Assembly: GCA_021397835.1 (NCBI GenBank)
Contig: JAJFZO010000896.1
Location: forward strand, 6,984,501 to 7,048,500
Source of the DNA: Moringa oleifera
Taxonomy: Eukaryota > Streptophyta > Magnoliopsida > Brassicales > Moringaceae
Direction of reading: 5' to 3'
DNA: 64,000 nucleotides
The position numbers and the translations under genes were made by a program. Below, piece by piece: positions 47,561 to 59,959 of this stretch (positions are counted from its first letter, which is position 1; each line of letters starts with the position of its first letter). The notes under the pieces were generated by a model. That model was not told the origin of the DNA. It saw only the letters and a list, made by a program, of their open reading frames with translations, and did not search any database.

Positions 47561-49049
47561 ATAGAAATCTAGTGAGACAAAACCCACACTCATACTTACA
47601 CTGCCCACTCTTACACTTGACAAAACTCACACTCACATTATGGACTATTACATTAGATAAAACCCACAATCACATTTACTCTGAATGTACTAGATTAAAT
47701 TACCAAGTTATATTAAATATATACTATATCAATGAATCTGAAATTAAAGAAAATTAAAACCTTGTTGACATAAAAAATTGGTTCACCCAATATTACACTA
47801 AATAAAGAAATCCTCGGCATGTTGATCTCACCTTTTCTAGCATCATGAATAAAGTGAAAGAAAAAACTTGATTTTATTAACTAAATACAATTAATGGGAG
47901 ACCATCAATAACTTTTCAAACAACATTTTTCGATAACATTGAAGAATGAAACGAGTGATAAAAAACGAGATTCGAAATTAAGAAAAAGATGAACAAGTAA
48001 ATAAATGACAAGATTCACATACCTATTGGAGATGCGACACTGATTCGAGAAAGAGGAGCTCAATTTTGGAGAAGGAAAGCTGTAGAACTAGGGTTTCAAA
48101 AAATTAGGTGAGTGAAATCAGAGAAAATTAGTTGGTCAATAGCCCTTGTTGCTTTGCCTTTTATTAATTTTTTTTAAAATACCATCTTTGCCCTTGTTTA
48201 ATTTCCAATTTTAGGTAATATCATGAAAAATAATGGACGAAAGGTTCAATTTAATTATTTTTTATTAATTAAAATTTATTTGAATATATTTTGAATTTTA
48301 AAGTTAAATTTGAGAAAAAAATTTAAATGATTTTTATTTTTATTTTAAAATAATTATTTAATTATCAATTTATTATTTAAATATATTTTAAAATATATCT
48401 TTTTTATTTTAGTTTATTTCATCAATAAAATATTAATAAATCACATCAATTAACTATCCTTTTGCATCTTTTGCTATTATGACTTTATTGTTTATTGTTT
48501 GGACGCATTATAAAACTCTATTTTGCATTAATTTATATTTAATCAAATATTAGCGAAAAATTAATATATTCACATAAAACAAAAATAAAAACTTTTAAAA
48601 GAATTAAAAGACAAAAAGATTTAAAAATAAAAAATTTAAAAATATAAAAATATAAAAATAATATTATTGTTGGATGAAATCAAAATAGATTGATAAGTAA
48701 TGCTAACAGTAATATCAATTATGGTAATAATAATAATGGTAATAATAAATATGATATCGATAATAGCTACTATAATGATGATAATAATAATAGTAGATAC
48801 TGATAATTTTTATGAAGAGATATCAATAAAGATGACAAAAATAAAAAAAATATGAAACTTTCCACAAGAAAAGAAAAATAATAATTTTTTAAAGATAATT
48901 TAGTTTTTATAAAAAATATATGATATGAAAAGCTAAAAAATAAATATCATATAAAACTTTGAGTTTTACGCTCTCTTTTTATAATTAAATATATTTTTAA
49001 AAATATTTTCAAACAAACAAATTAAATCTTACGAAAAAATTTAAAAATT

Positions 49050-49400
49050 AAACATATTCAAATTGAGGATCTTTTTATAATAAAATTTGACTTAAAATTT
49101 TTCTTAAATGTAAGGAAATATTCCTTGTACCATTACAAAAAAATTCAAAATTTTTTAGATATTGAAAATATTTTTTTAAAAAATTATATTATAAAATTTT
49201 AAAAAAATTATTAAAAAATCACTCATCAATATAAAATTATTTAAATTTGAGGGATGAAATCAAAACGAAATTTACAATCTATTTTAATAAATTTTTAAGA
49301 ATTTCAATAATAGAAATACTATTAATTTTTTACAATCATTTTTACCAAGGTCCAATTTGGACAAAATTAATGCATACAAGTTTCTTTAGAAAATTTTTTA
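49050..49400. mobile_element. MITE-like element C (degenerate)
   Basis: The interior shows the same order of blocks as the element at 51709-52213: GAGGATCTTTTTATA, ACTTAAAATTTTT, ATTACAAAAAAATTC and AAAATTTTAAAAAAATTATTAAAAA. Clear terminal inverted repeats are not visible, so the limits are approximate. Confidence 0.35.
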
Positions 49401-51708
49401 AAGGCAAGATCTAATTTGAAAAATAGTAAAAAATTCAGGTTTAAAACAACATTTATCTAAAACTAAAGTACTAATAAATTTGGTTAAACATTAATTTTTC
49501 ATATTTTATGGAAAACCACTTGTTTGATTTTTTAAAATTTTTTTCTCAAAGATTCTACCAATCTTAAATTTTTTGAAAGGCTAAAAAATTCTGCTAAAAA
49601 ATAATACAACATTATGAACCAGACTTCACCTGAAAAATTAATTAAGTGTAACAAATCAAGGGAAAATAGGAGAAAAATTAGGTTTTGCCTTCTACAATTT
49701 TTTTTTTAAGAAAAATTTTCTGTCTCCATTTTCTTTTTCCTTTCTTTATCTATACTTATCATTCATTTTATATGATTAAAATTCATATTAAGCCTAGGAA
49801 TGCACTTTTTAAGTTATGGGAAATCAATTAAATAATTTATCTTCATTATTGAGTTGTTCACCCATTTGGAGTTTAGATTTATGTTTCTTCAATTACGGTG
49901 ATGAAAATAATTAAACATGCATGAACTAAATTTTGGTTGTTTCATGTAAAATTTTTAATTTTTTGTTCTTAATTTGTGAAAGTATTTTAGTTTTTTTTTT
50001 TGAGAGACTAATGGTTCAATTGCCAAAGAATTAACACTTTGACCTAATAATATCTTAGTTAAATTGACATTTAGTTGAATTTAATTTCTTTTCTATTCAT
50101 ATACTTTTTATTAATTTGGTTTAGAGCTCCAGATGAACTTCAAGGGCATTAGGTGGAAAAAATTGGAAAAGCCTATTAATAGTGACCATAATTTAATTAA
50201 ATCTAAACTTGAAAGCTTATTAAGAAAGTGTAGATGTTGCACTTGAACATAATTGACATTTTTCATTAACTATTAAGTGTGAAAAAATTTCAATGTCTAC
50301 AAGTTACTTTAATTGTAATGTGCATGAATTTTAAATGTTCATGCATGTAGGAGGAGTGAATCTAAAAGTCATAAAGTGATTTAGATGTTCCAAATATTGA
50401 CGAAAGAACAATTTTATATGGAGACAAATTTTTGAAAAAAAATTATGTATGTTAGAAATCACATATTACAAATACAAGAGAGAGCTTTTAAATATAGAAA
50501 ATAGAAAAACAATAATTTATCTAGCATCTTTCTTGCTTGATAATAAAAATAAGAGACGAAATTAAACTTTTGAATCCTATGATATAGCCATCTAACATTA
50601 AATATGATTATAAATGTTGAAAGCAAGAAGTAGATAAAATTTTATAATTGTGATCCAAAATTAGTTATTTGATTTGTGTAAATATGAAATGAATTCTATT
50701 TCTCATATATATACAATATATATATGTATTGGAAGATACATGAAATGTGTTTAGTGTTTGGCAACAGGTTGACCCAGCTAAAAAATGTGAGATCCAAGTC
50801 TAGTCCATGTCAAAGTTTGATGCATCTTTTGATTTAATCAATTGGGTCAAGTTAATTCATTTAAAAATATACAACTATGGCCGATTTAATCTATGAAGTT
50901 TTATTTGAACTATTTTTAGGCTTTAAATTAATTTTATATAAGTTTTATATAGATTTTATGTAGATTTTATCAGAGTTTTATGTGACTTTTGTACGAGTTT
51001 TATTTGCATATAATATTAAAAAATTATAATTAATTATACAATCAAAAATTTTAAAAATTAATTATCATTATAAAATAAATATATCTTAATTAGATTATAC
51101 TTATGTGTAAATTATATGTATTTTTTAATTTTATTACTCAAATATATTTTTAAATTAAAAAAATAAAGTTATATCTATTATATAACTTTCAAGAAAATTA
51201 GTGTTTGCTAATTATTGTAACATTTCTTCTAATATTATATTTTTTTACATTTTTATATTTGCTAAACTTTAAACTTTTAAACATATAAATGTTTCAATTA
51301 TAGGTGAGATATTGAACTCGTTCTTGTCTCTAATAAAACTCGATCACTTGCAATGAAAGCTAATTTAGGTGCCATGGTGGAAATAAGTATAGTTAGTATT
51401 TTATGAGCCATGACAAAAGGCACAAGATATTTATTTCCATCTGTTTCTCATCATGATAATATATTTAAATTATTATCTTCATCTTTTATTAAAGATTGAT
51501 TAAGATAACATTTTAAATATGTTAAATTGCTTGATGGTGTAGTGATGGATGAAAATTTTATACTTTCATAATTTTATAAATAAAAAATTAAAAATAAAAG
51601 AGAAGAACATGGGTTCGAAATAGATTAAGTGTCTTTAAACAACCTCTTTAAGAGGACTAGTTTATTCATGATGATCATTAAAACATCACTACTATTTTAT
51701 AGGTAAGT

Positions 51709-52213
51709 ATAAAAAATCCTATACTACATATACTTTTTAATTTAAACCTTGAAGTATCAGTTGGTTTAATTGTATTTTTAATACTTCAATTTGATTCAAT
51801 TTAAATTTTATTAAAAAATTTAAAAATTAGAGATATTAACATTGGAGATCTTACATAAAGAATTTTAATTTGAGATTTTTTTATATATGTAAAAAAATAT
51901 TTAAGCTAGTATTACAAAAAAAAACATTTTAAGTACTAAAAATATATAATTTTTGATTTTATGTTATCAAAATTTTAAAAATTCATTAAAAATAGCTGAT
52001 GAGTTAGAAATTATTTAAATTTGAAAAAAATGACTTGAAATAAAGTGTATTTATTTGAATCATTTTTTAAGTATTTCAATAACAAAAATACCATGAACTT
52101 TTTATAGTCAATTGAACCAATTGATACTTCAATGTTCAAATTAGGCGTACAATTGAACCAATTTATACTTCAATGATCAAACTAGAAAACGTGTATGGTT
52201 TAGGCTCTTTTCT
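51709..52213. mobile_element. MITE-like element B with long terminal inverted repeats
   Basis: The left arm (about 51709-51774) contains TTGAAGTATCAGTTGGTTTA. Its complement reappears in the right arm (about 52148-52213), and the similarity continues outward for about 60 bp. Part of the right arm is duplicated in tandem (52109 and 52148), giving a second copy of the GAACCAATT...ATACTTCAATG block. There is no ORF. The interior matches, inverted, the element at 9907-10415. Confidence 0.6.
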
Positions 52214-52459
52214 TTTTTTATATTTATTCAATATTATTTATAGAAGATAAAAAAGGTTTTTTTTAGAAGCGTTATTGTGCATTATTTTTTTTATTATAGT
52301 TGTAAACCTCCTAATGGGTTTTTAGATATAATTTCAAAAATATTTATCAATTTTTTTCTCATTTGAGTTATTACAGTTTAGAACATTTCTACTAGTATAA
52401 TTATTGAATACATAACCAATATTAATTAGTTGAATTACAACATTATAACTAGTAGGAGT

Positions 52460-52482
52460 ATATATATATATATATATATATT
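52460..52482. repeat. (TA)n microsatellite
   Basis: An uninterrupted TA run in intergenic DNA. Confidence 0.9.
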
Positions 52483-54007
52483 TGTAATAGTATCAAAAAT
52501 TTTAAGAAAATTTTTAATAATTTTAATGACTTTTTAATAATATACTAAAGGTTATCTGATACATAATTGTTTATATAAAGAGTGTTTCCTTAATTCAAGA
52601 TAAATCAAATTTCAAATATCTTTATATTTTATTGTCAACTTTAACAGTTTATTAGTAAACTTTCATTTATGACATGTTAATATTAATATTTTATTTTTTA
52701 AACATAATTATTTTAAAACTCATTTATTTTGATTTGAATTAATATGATGAATTATATTTTTAATTTTAAAAATAGATTCACATAAAAAATAAAAAACCAT
52801 CTTTAATAATTAAATGTAAAATATGAGTTTTAAATAACAACGTATTATTTTTTAACTACATTAATATTACTAGTATTATTTAATATTAAAAAATATATTT
52901 TTATTTTATTGAGAATAATATTTTCATTGACAAAACCAATGTGAGGAGTTTATTCAATCATAGAATATGAAATAAGACTCATATGCAAATTTCAATTATT
53001 ATCTATACAATGAGTAGTTAAATAAAGAAACTCATTTAATTAATTGAGGTACAGATTAGAAGTTAAACAAAATTTTTAATAATTTTTTTAAAAAATCATT
53101 GGATTTTATTTTTCGTGTGAAAAGTTTATTATTATATTTCTTTTAATAATAAATGCAAAAAATTGTTTATATTTAAAGATTTAGTCCCTTTTGAATTTTA
53201 ATATAAAAATCATTTCTTTATAAAATTAAATGATTGTTTTGCCTTACCAATACTATCAACTTTTTCAAAATATGCACGTGTTTCATCATATAACAGTATG
53301 TTTAAGTTATCAAATTGATCTTTATTTAATTATAATTTTTTTAAATATCTGCATTATTTTTATTTTGACAACTTTTGTGATATCCATTTAAATGATTTAA
53401 ACATTCATTAGAGATACGAAATAAGAAATTTATTCATATTTTATATTTTGCTTTTACTTCATCATTATCATTATGTAGTATTATATGTATTTTACTAAAA
53501 TAATTCTAAATAAAAGATATCAATTTTTTGCCTAATCTTATATTGAAATGGCTACTAAAATTGAATTTCCACGGATCATGAAAAGTTAAAGGGGGTGAAC
53601 CCTAAATTCTAAACTAACATTTATATCTATAAATATATTTTTTCCATCTGTTATTAATTAAAAAAAATTAACACTATTATGATGTGCTTTTTTTTAAACA
53701 AATATTTAATTTCAACAAAATAATATAAAAAAATTCAACTAAAAAATAAGAAAAAATTATTTAAATTTGAATGCAATCTATTAGTAAATTTGAGAGATTG
53801 AAAAAAATGAATAAAATTTGTGAGATAAAATATAAAAAAACTGAGAGAAATACCAAGGAGAAATTTTGATAATCTGAAAAAAAAAAAAACATTATGACTA
53901 ATTGTAATTGGTGATGAATTAGAAAAGAGATATTAGGTGTCCAATTGTTTTTTTTAAAGTAAATATGCATAAATTTTATTAATGATGATGAACAGAACAA
54001 CAATTCA

Positions 54008-57000
54008 TTACATCAAAGGACACAGTGGGAGAAGCACTGTTTGCTTCCCTCTTAATAAAATAGAGTAAGAAATATCTGAAAAAAGAGTGTTCATGCATTT
54101 GGAGATGATGACACCTAACTCTGTTTTATCCATAGTCTCTATGTTAATGGAATCAGTCACTCTCTTGGCATCCACTTCACACAATACTTCCTTGTATCCA
54201 ACCTCATTCACCCATGACAGAGCTTCCAATAAAGCCGTAGCCTCTCCTTCCCTAACATTCATCCTCACAGCAAGAAAAGAACCAGTATTGTTGTGAATAA
54301 TATAGCCTAAGCATCATCAACATTGCATTTTAGAAATGGGACAGGAGCTCTACATTGTGGATGATCTTGTGGCTTAACCTGTAACCAGTTACATAGATAC
54401 TCTAAAGCATTGGAAACAGTATATCCAGGGGAGCAAGCTCTGTTCTTCCATAATTTTTCATTTCTCTGTCTCCATATACTCCATAAGGTAACAAAAACTT
54501 TACTCACTACATTTTATCTCCATTAGACAAAAAGGGAAACAGCCATCCACAGAGCTTTCAGCTACAGTTGAATACCTCCAAGAGTTCTATCAATTTTAGC
54601 ACACTTCCAACAGTTTTGAGCAAATGACACACAATAAACAGATGCCAAGAATTCTCAATTTCAGAATATTACAAAAACACAGGAAAGAGGGACAATAATA
54701 CCTCTTTTCCGCAAGTTTGCTCTACTGGGTAAGCACTCTCTACCCAGCCTCCAAAGAAACATTTTTATTCTGGGAGGGACCAGCATCTGCCATAAATTAG
54801 TCCGTTCCCCTTGAACTCTACAGTTTTTTATTTGAAGATAGTACTGATAAAATTCCATACCGAGATTTTACTGAGTACTCGCCATTCTTGCTGAAGTGCC
54901 AGATATGCCTATCTTGGAGATTGCCATGCCTTAGGCGTATTTTTAGAATTGCACGACCATCTATGTCATTGAAAATGTCAATTATAAGCTCCATGTCTCA
55001 TTTATATCCATCTATCAAAAGATCATTTTCTATCATAGACCCTAACTCAGGTACCATTGGTGTTTCAACCTTCACATTGTTATCCTCTCTAAGCCCAGGA
55101 TCGTGCCAGATATTAATCAAGCCACCATCACCAATCACTATCCATTGTCAACCAGCATCTGAGAGCACTAGATACTCCTCCAGCAAAACTGGGATACCAT
55201 TGGTGTTTCAACTAGGTATTTACATAGTTCCTTTTGAGAAAGTATTTAGCTCGGAAGATTTTGCTAGCCAAGGTATCTGGGGTAGAGATGAACCTCCAAC
55301 CTTGCTTCTCTAACATGGCAAGCAGAAAAGTCCCTGAAACCTAAACCTCCATATTCTTGTGTGACACAAAATTTATCCCTGCTCAACTACGTCAGCCTAC
55401 GTTCCCCATTTCTTTTAGTACCCCAGCAAAAAGAATTGATAATACCCCAGCAAAAAGAATTGATCATCAGCTGAAGACGCTCATGCAGTATGTCGGGATT
55501 GGTTGAGGTACACTTTTTATGAGAATTTCTCTCGGTGCCTTAAAAATAGGCTTGCTCTGCCAGTTATAAATAGTCTTTTAAGTACTCAAACACCTTCTTT
55601 GCTTCTTTCCAATCGCGGATGGTGACCCCAGTTATCTCTCTGTATCAAGAGACTTTAGGTACAACAAGGGGGGAAGAGACACTATTCTGCACTTCTGAAG
55701 AGACGTTACAGTTAAATGTTATACTTGTTATGATCGATGGCCTGACCAGAAGAAGCTTCATAGACATTTAGAATTTCTTTCATCGCCTCACACTCGTTAA
55801 CGGTTACACTGAAGAAGAAAAGCTGCCATCTGCATACAACAAATGGAAAATGGAAGGTGCTCCACGACTAACCTTACTTCCATGAATATAGCCACCTCTT
55901 TCTGTGTCACGAATCAGCACTGAACTGCCATCTGCATACAACAAATGGAAAATGGAAGGTGCTCCACGACTAACCTTACTTCCATGAATATAGCCACCTC
56001 TTTCTGTGTCACGAATCAGCACTGATAATCCCTCGACACAAATTATGAATAAATTCGGTGAAAGTGGATCTCTTTACCTTAAATATGCTTAGGAGTTATT
56101 GGCCCTACAATGTAGTCATTTACAACACAGCACAGGAGACCGGAAGAAACACAGAGCATACTCATTTTTACCCACCTTTCAGAGAAGCCAAGCTTCTATT
56201 TTTATTTTATTTTAACAGAAACAGTTTATATCATTACATACATGCACCACGTGGGTGCAACCCAGTCTTCCTCTTCATATGGTGCAACACCTCGAAAGCA
56301 GTAAGGACATTATCAGTTATTAATCTTCCTTGAATGGGGGGAGGACAAATTTTAGGTAGAACTCTCCTCATCCTATCAGCAAGCACTTTGGACAGAATAT
56401 GATATACAACTTTATAAAGAGATATTAGCCTGAGATCTTTTTATGGATGTTCGATTATCACACTTTGGAGCAGCACCAAAATCTGTGTTATTAAGCCCAA
56501 GGGGAGATACTATTTGCTCCAACCATTCCTTGCCCAGCTTGACGATATCTTATCCCATGATATCCGAAAAATTCTGGTAAAATCCTAGATTGGAACCATC
56601 TGGTCCTGGAGCTTTATCCGGATGCATTTGGAATAAAGCTTCCTTAAACCTCCCAATTGTAAAAGGGGCAAACAGCTTGGGATTATCCTCAACTGAAGTG
56701 CAAGTGTCTGCTGCATTTAAAACAAGTTCATGCGTATCTGTGTTGTCCGAAAACAGGTCCTTAAAGTTACAGATCTCTGCTTCATTGACACAGTACCTTC
56801 ATTATCTTTCAGCTTGTGATTCCATTCTTTTTTCCTAGCAGAAGCAGATGCATGAAAAAACCTAGTATTACACTCTCCATCCTTTAACCAAAAAAGCTTG
56901 GCCCTTTGAAGCCAGTGATCTTCCTCTTGTGCCAATAGCTCAATCAATTTCTTCTTCAGCTCTTCGAATTTATCAATGGAATCTATGTCATCATGATTCC

Positions 57001-57770
57001 TTAAAAATTCTATTTGCTTCTTACAGTCCACAATCCCTTTTCTAAACCTCCCATTTTTATGGTTTCCCCATAAAATAGAACTTCAAAGCATTCATAAAAT
57101 TATTCAACTCAACGTCCCGTAACCAACTATTCTCGAACTCGAATCTTTTCTTATTAATTTGTGCTTCTTCGAGACCGGTATTCATTTGCAGATGGAAATA
57201 AATCTAACCAGTCTGAGTTCACTAAGCATCAATCCTGCCTTTCGTCCATTGCATTCGGCTTGCCTCTACTTCCACACCAGGTAAACGGACATCGCATCAA
57301 AGGCAGACCAATCAGTCCACTATCAACAACTGCCTCCCGAAAACCCTCATCAGCCATTGACGATACTCAACGGACCCTTCTTATCAGTAGGTGAGAGCAG
57401 ATCATTAAAATCGCCGATTACACACCACGAGATACATTCAGGTTCCATGATCCTCGTCGTCTACTTCTTTAGGAACCCATAAAAGCCAGTAAGTCTCCAA
57501 GGGCACTTAAGTTCATCCCTGACTTCCAAATCTACGTGGTTTAACAAGAAATTATTCACCGAACATGTATTGGAATCATGCCATGGAACCCCTAATCCAC
57601 CACTCCGACCTTCCCTATCAATCGAAAGGCAAAACAAATTTTCAGATGAATTTCTTCAATTTTTGGGGCATGAACCAGTGTCTCTTAGACACAACACATT
57701 TGGTTTGTGAACTTTCACCAGCCCACACAAGGCGCGAACGGATCCAAGGTTGCCCAGGCCCTGGACATTC
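54008..57770 (-). pseudogene. LINE A ORF2 (endonuclease, RT, RNase H), broken
   Basis: Segments visible in broken frames. The endonuclease starts WNVQGLGNLGSVRALCGL (about 57770) and has WCVIGDFNDLL. A linker reads HWLQRAKLFWLKDGECNTRFF (56717-57031). The RT shows DLRLISLYKVVYHILSKVLA, GRLITDNVLTAFEVLHHM, and [14 protein letters not shown], where YADD is expected. The zinc domain reads VPPRIKMFLWRLGRECLPS, and the RNase H shows FLKCNVDDA and TALLEALSWVNEVGYKEVL. The RT catalytic loop has lost its second Asp and lies in a 102-bp tandem duplication. A second short tandem repeat is at 55421-55467. Confidence 0.9.
55823..56025 (-). repeat. 102-bp in-frame tandem duplication in the LINE A reverse transcriptase
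   Basis: Two copies, 55823-55924 and 55925-56025, appear identical except at the last base. The period of 102 bp equals 34 codons, so the reading frame is kept and the segment ending in [10 protein letters not shown] appears twice in a row. Confidence 0.95.
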
Positions 57771-57899
57771 CCACATAATCTATTCATGGGCTCTGGCAGC
57801 TCTGGATACAAAGCCTGCCTTTAGAGAGTCTTTTGGTCCAACAATAGATGGACCATCAGTGTGGGCTTCATTGTGGGAATGTTGGTTATCAACCTCCAT

Positions 57900-58730
57900 A
57901 TTTTTATTTTGTACGATCAATTGCTCAGCCCCTCTTCTCCTTTTTATCTCATCATTTAATCTCCAAACTTCGTTGACTTGTGGCTGCCCTCAGATCCCTC
58001 CACATCATCAGATCGTATTAATTCCCCTAAATCTGTTCTGGTCTGAGATTCATGGGGCTCATTTGATTCTGTGACATCCCGACGATCTTCATCTTATTTT
58101 TAGAAACCAGTGTATTACCTTCCAAAACCCATTATTCCCGCGATGCCAGATATCGTCTCTCTGTCCACTGTCTGTGATTTCACGACCATCTTCCTCCTTC
58201 AGCCACCGTTCTCGGCCCATGTTTGTAGATCGCCTAGAAGGGGCTTCCAACGATGCACGCCACTCTTTCTTGACTTCTGATTCGAGAATTGAGAATAGCT
58301 AACGGTCTGTATGTCCAAGCGAAGCATAAATGAAGCAAAACGATGTTAATGGCTCCTATTTAAAATTCACCTTAGACCACTCACTACCAGGTTTCTTGAT
58401 CTCTTATATCTTTTCAGCGGCACTCTAACATCAATGGTGACTTTATCCTCATATACGCTATCCAGACGACGTATTGTTATTCACGTCATATTCAACAAAC
58501 CTCCCTACAGAGTTTCCAAGTTGCTTCCCAATTGCTTTAGACATGAACCCCACCGGTAGATCATAAACTTGGACCCAGACATCAACAAAGAACAAAGGAA
58601 TCGGATTTGGAACATTCGCCGGGCACAGGCGGTGTAAAAATATCAAAAGATGACAATCAAAGGACCACGGACCTCCCTCAGTTACTCTCTAAATCCACAA
58701 CATGAAAGAATTTGAACAGCTAAAGTTGGG
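57900..58730 (-). pseudogene. LINE A ORF1, distal part
   Basis: After the copia B insertion the frame resumes with LFKFFHVVDLERVTEGGPW. It continues FFVDVWVQVYDLPVGFMSKA and GRFVEYDVNNN (58458-58646), the DUF4283 RNA-binding region of plant L1 ORF1. A decayed zinc knuckle (SFCFIYASLGHTDR) and the ERWLKEEDG segment follow. Stop codons occur soon after 58460. Confidence 0.88.
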
Positions 58731-59012
58731 TGTTAGAAAACCAAACCCAGCCACTGAATCGAAAACTGAGAAGCCCATAAAGCCGAAAAACAAAGAAACA
58801 GGCTCAAGCCCATCAAAAACAGCAACACTTCAGTTCTCTTTGTACATAGTCTTTATTAAAATGTAATGCAATGCAGTAATTTGTACAAACCTTAGATAAT
58901 GTAATCTCACCTAAGTATAAATATATAGCATGGGGTCTCAGGACATTTATTCACTGAGCAAGCACCTTTTACAGAATACCTATCTTTTAAGAAAAACTTA
59001 GATGTTTTATCT
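58731..59012 (+). repeat. 5' LTR of copia B
   Basis: Starts TGTTAGAAAACCAAACCCAG. It aligns along its length with the copy at 63168-63446, sharing AGCCCATAAAGC, ACAGGCTCAAGCCCA, TTTATTAAAAT and TCACTGAGCA. A TATAAATATATA promoter-like box lies near 58917. It is followed directly by TGGTATCCGAGCC, a near match to the initiator-Met tRNA primer-binding site. The exact end is uncertain by about 15 bp. Confidence 0.88.
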
Positions 59013-59041
59013 TGGTATCCGAGCCTCTATGACCTGTGTCC

Positions 59042-59915
59042 ATGGCCTCCTTTAGTGACTCAGGTTCCAGCAACAAGACTCAATAAAATGCTGCCAATAA
59101 TCGAAGCACCAAAAACCTATTCCCATTTTCTGCATCTCTCGGCTTTCAATTCAGCTTCAAACTTGATAAAGATAATTACATCATCTGGAAAAATCAAGTG
59201 TTGGCATTAGCAACAGGACACAAAATAGAAGGATACCTACTGGGGACTAACCTCTATCCACCAGAAAGCATAACCTCAGTCGACATACTAGCCCAAATCA
59301 AGATCGATACAACTGCTCATGGAATTTGGAGTAATGTGGAAAGCTTGTTTCGGAACCAAATGAGGTCCAAGTATATGAAACTCAAGTCAACATTGTATTC
59401 TACCAAAAAAGGCTCCTCAACAGTATCTAGTTATGTCAGCGAACTGAAAAGCATTGCTGACAGCTTAGCTATGACAGGAAATCCAATCTCAGACCTAAAG
59501 TTTTTCATTGCCCTACTGGTATAGGGATAGATTTGGATGCAATCACCATAAATATACAATCTAGAGCAAATGAGCTGTCCCTACAAGACATACTAGCTCA
59601 CTTTTGAGCCATGAACAAAGGCTAGAGCAATATAATCAAGAAGCCTTGGGAAACATTAATCTTATGGCTAACATAGCAATGAACAGAAGCAACAAAAACA
59701 ATTCCTCATGGATAAACAAAAGCAACAACAATTTCACAAGTTGGGGCAGAAATAGAGGAAGAACAAATAGCGGCAGAGGAAGAGGAAGTAATAATAGCAG
59801 AACTACATGCCACATTTGTGCCAAAGAGGGACACACTGCCTATGACCACTGGTATAGGTTCGAAGAAACGTTCCAAGGATACCAGCAACAACAATCAAAA
59901 CTTTGGTACAAATAA
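59042..59915 (+). pseudogene. Copia B gag, broken
   Basis: Begins ATG at 59042 (MASFSDSGSSNKTQ, then a stop). It continues FKLDKDNYIIWKNQVLALATGHKIEGYL, here quoted only as the landmarks LDKDNY, WKNQVLALA and GHKIEGYL. The capsid region (59198-59524) follows, with LFRNQMRSKYM and VSSYVSELK. A zinc knuckle at 59808-59855 reads CHICAKEGHTAYDH, so His replaces the usual fourth Cys. Frameshifts and stops interrupt it. Confidence 0.88.
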
Positions 59916-59959
59916 CAACAACAATTTCAACCAAAATGCTTACCTCGCTGCCACTGAAT

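Larger units (their letters stand above)
47561..53947. other. AT-rich intergenic DNA with MITE-like copies
   Basis: No gene supported. At 48033-48190 the minus strand carries AAACCCTAG, CT-rich DNA and a donor-like AATAG|GTATGT, resembling the leader of a gene or transposon that is no longer followed by coding sequence. MITE-like copies lie at about 49.05-49.4 kb and 51709-52213, and a TA microsatellite at 52460-52482. Confidence 0.45.
53948..58730 (-). mobile_element. LINE A, main part: L1-type non-LTR retrotransposon
   Basis: Read on the minus strand, the order is: rest of ORF1 (58730 to about 57900), endonuclease (about 57770-57100), reverse transcriptase (about 57030-55500), RT-associated zinc domain (54858-54661), RNase H (54507-54008), and a 3' UTR ending in A8 (plus-strand T run 53948-53955). 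AATAAAATTTATGC lies shortly before that tail. This is the full layout of a plant L1 with RNase H. Many stops and frameshifts make it inactive. Its 5' part lies at 63447 to about 63860 because copia B is inserted in ORF1. Confidence 0.92.
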
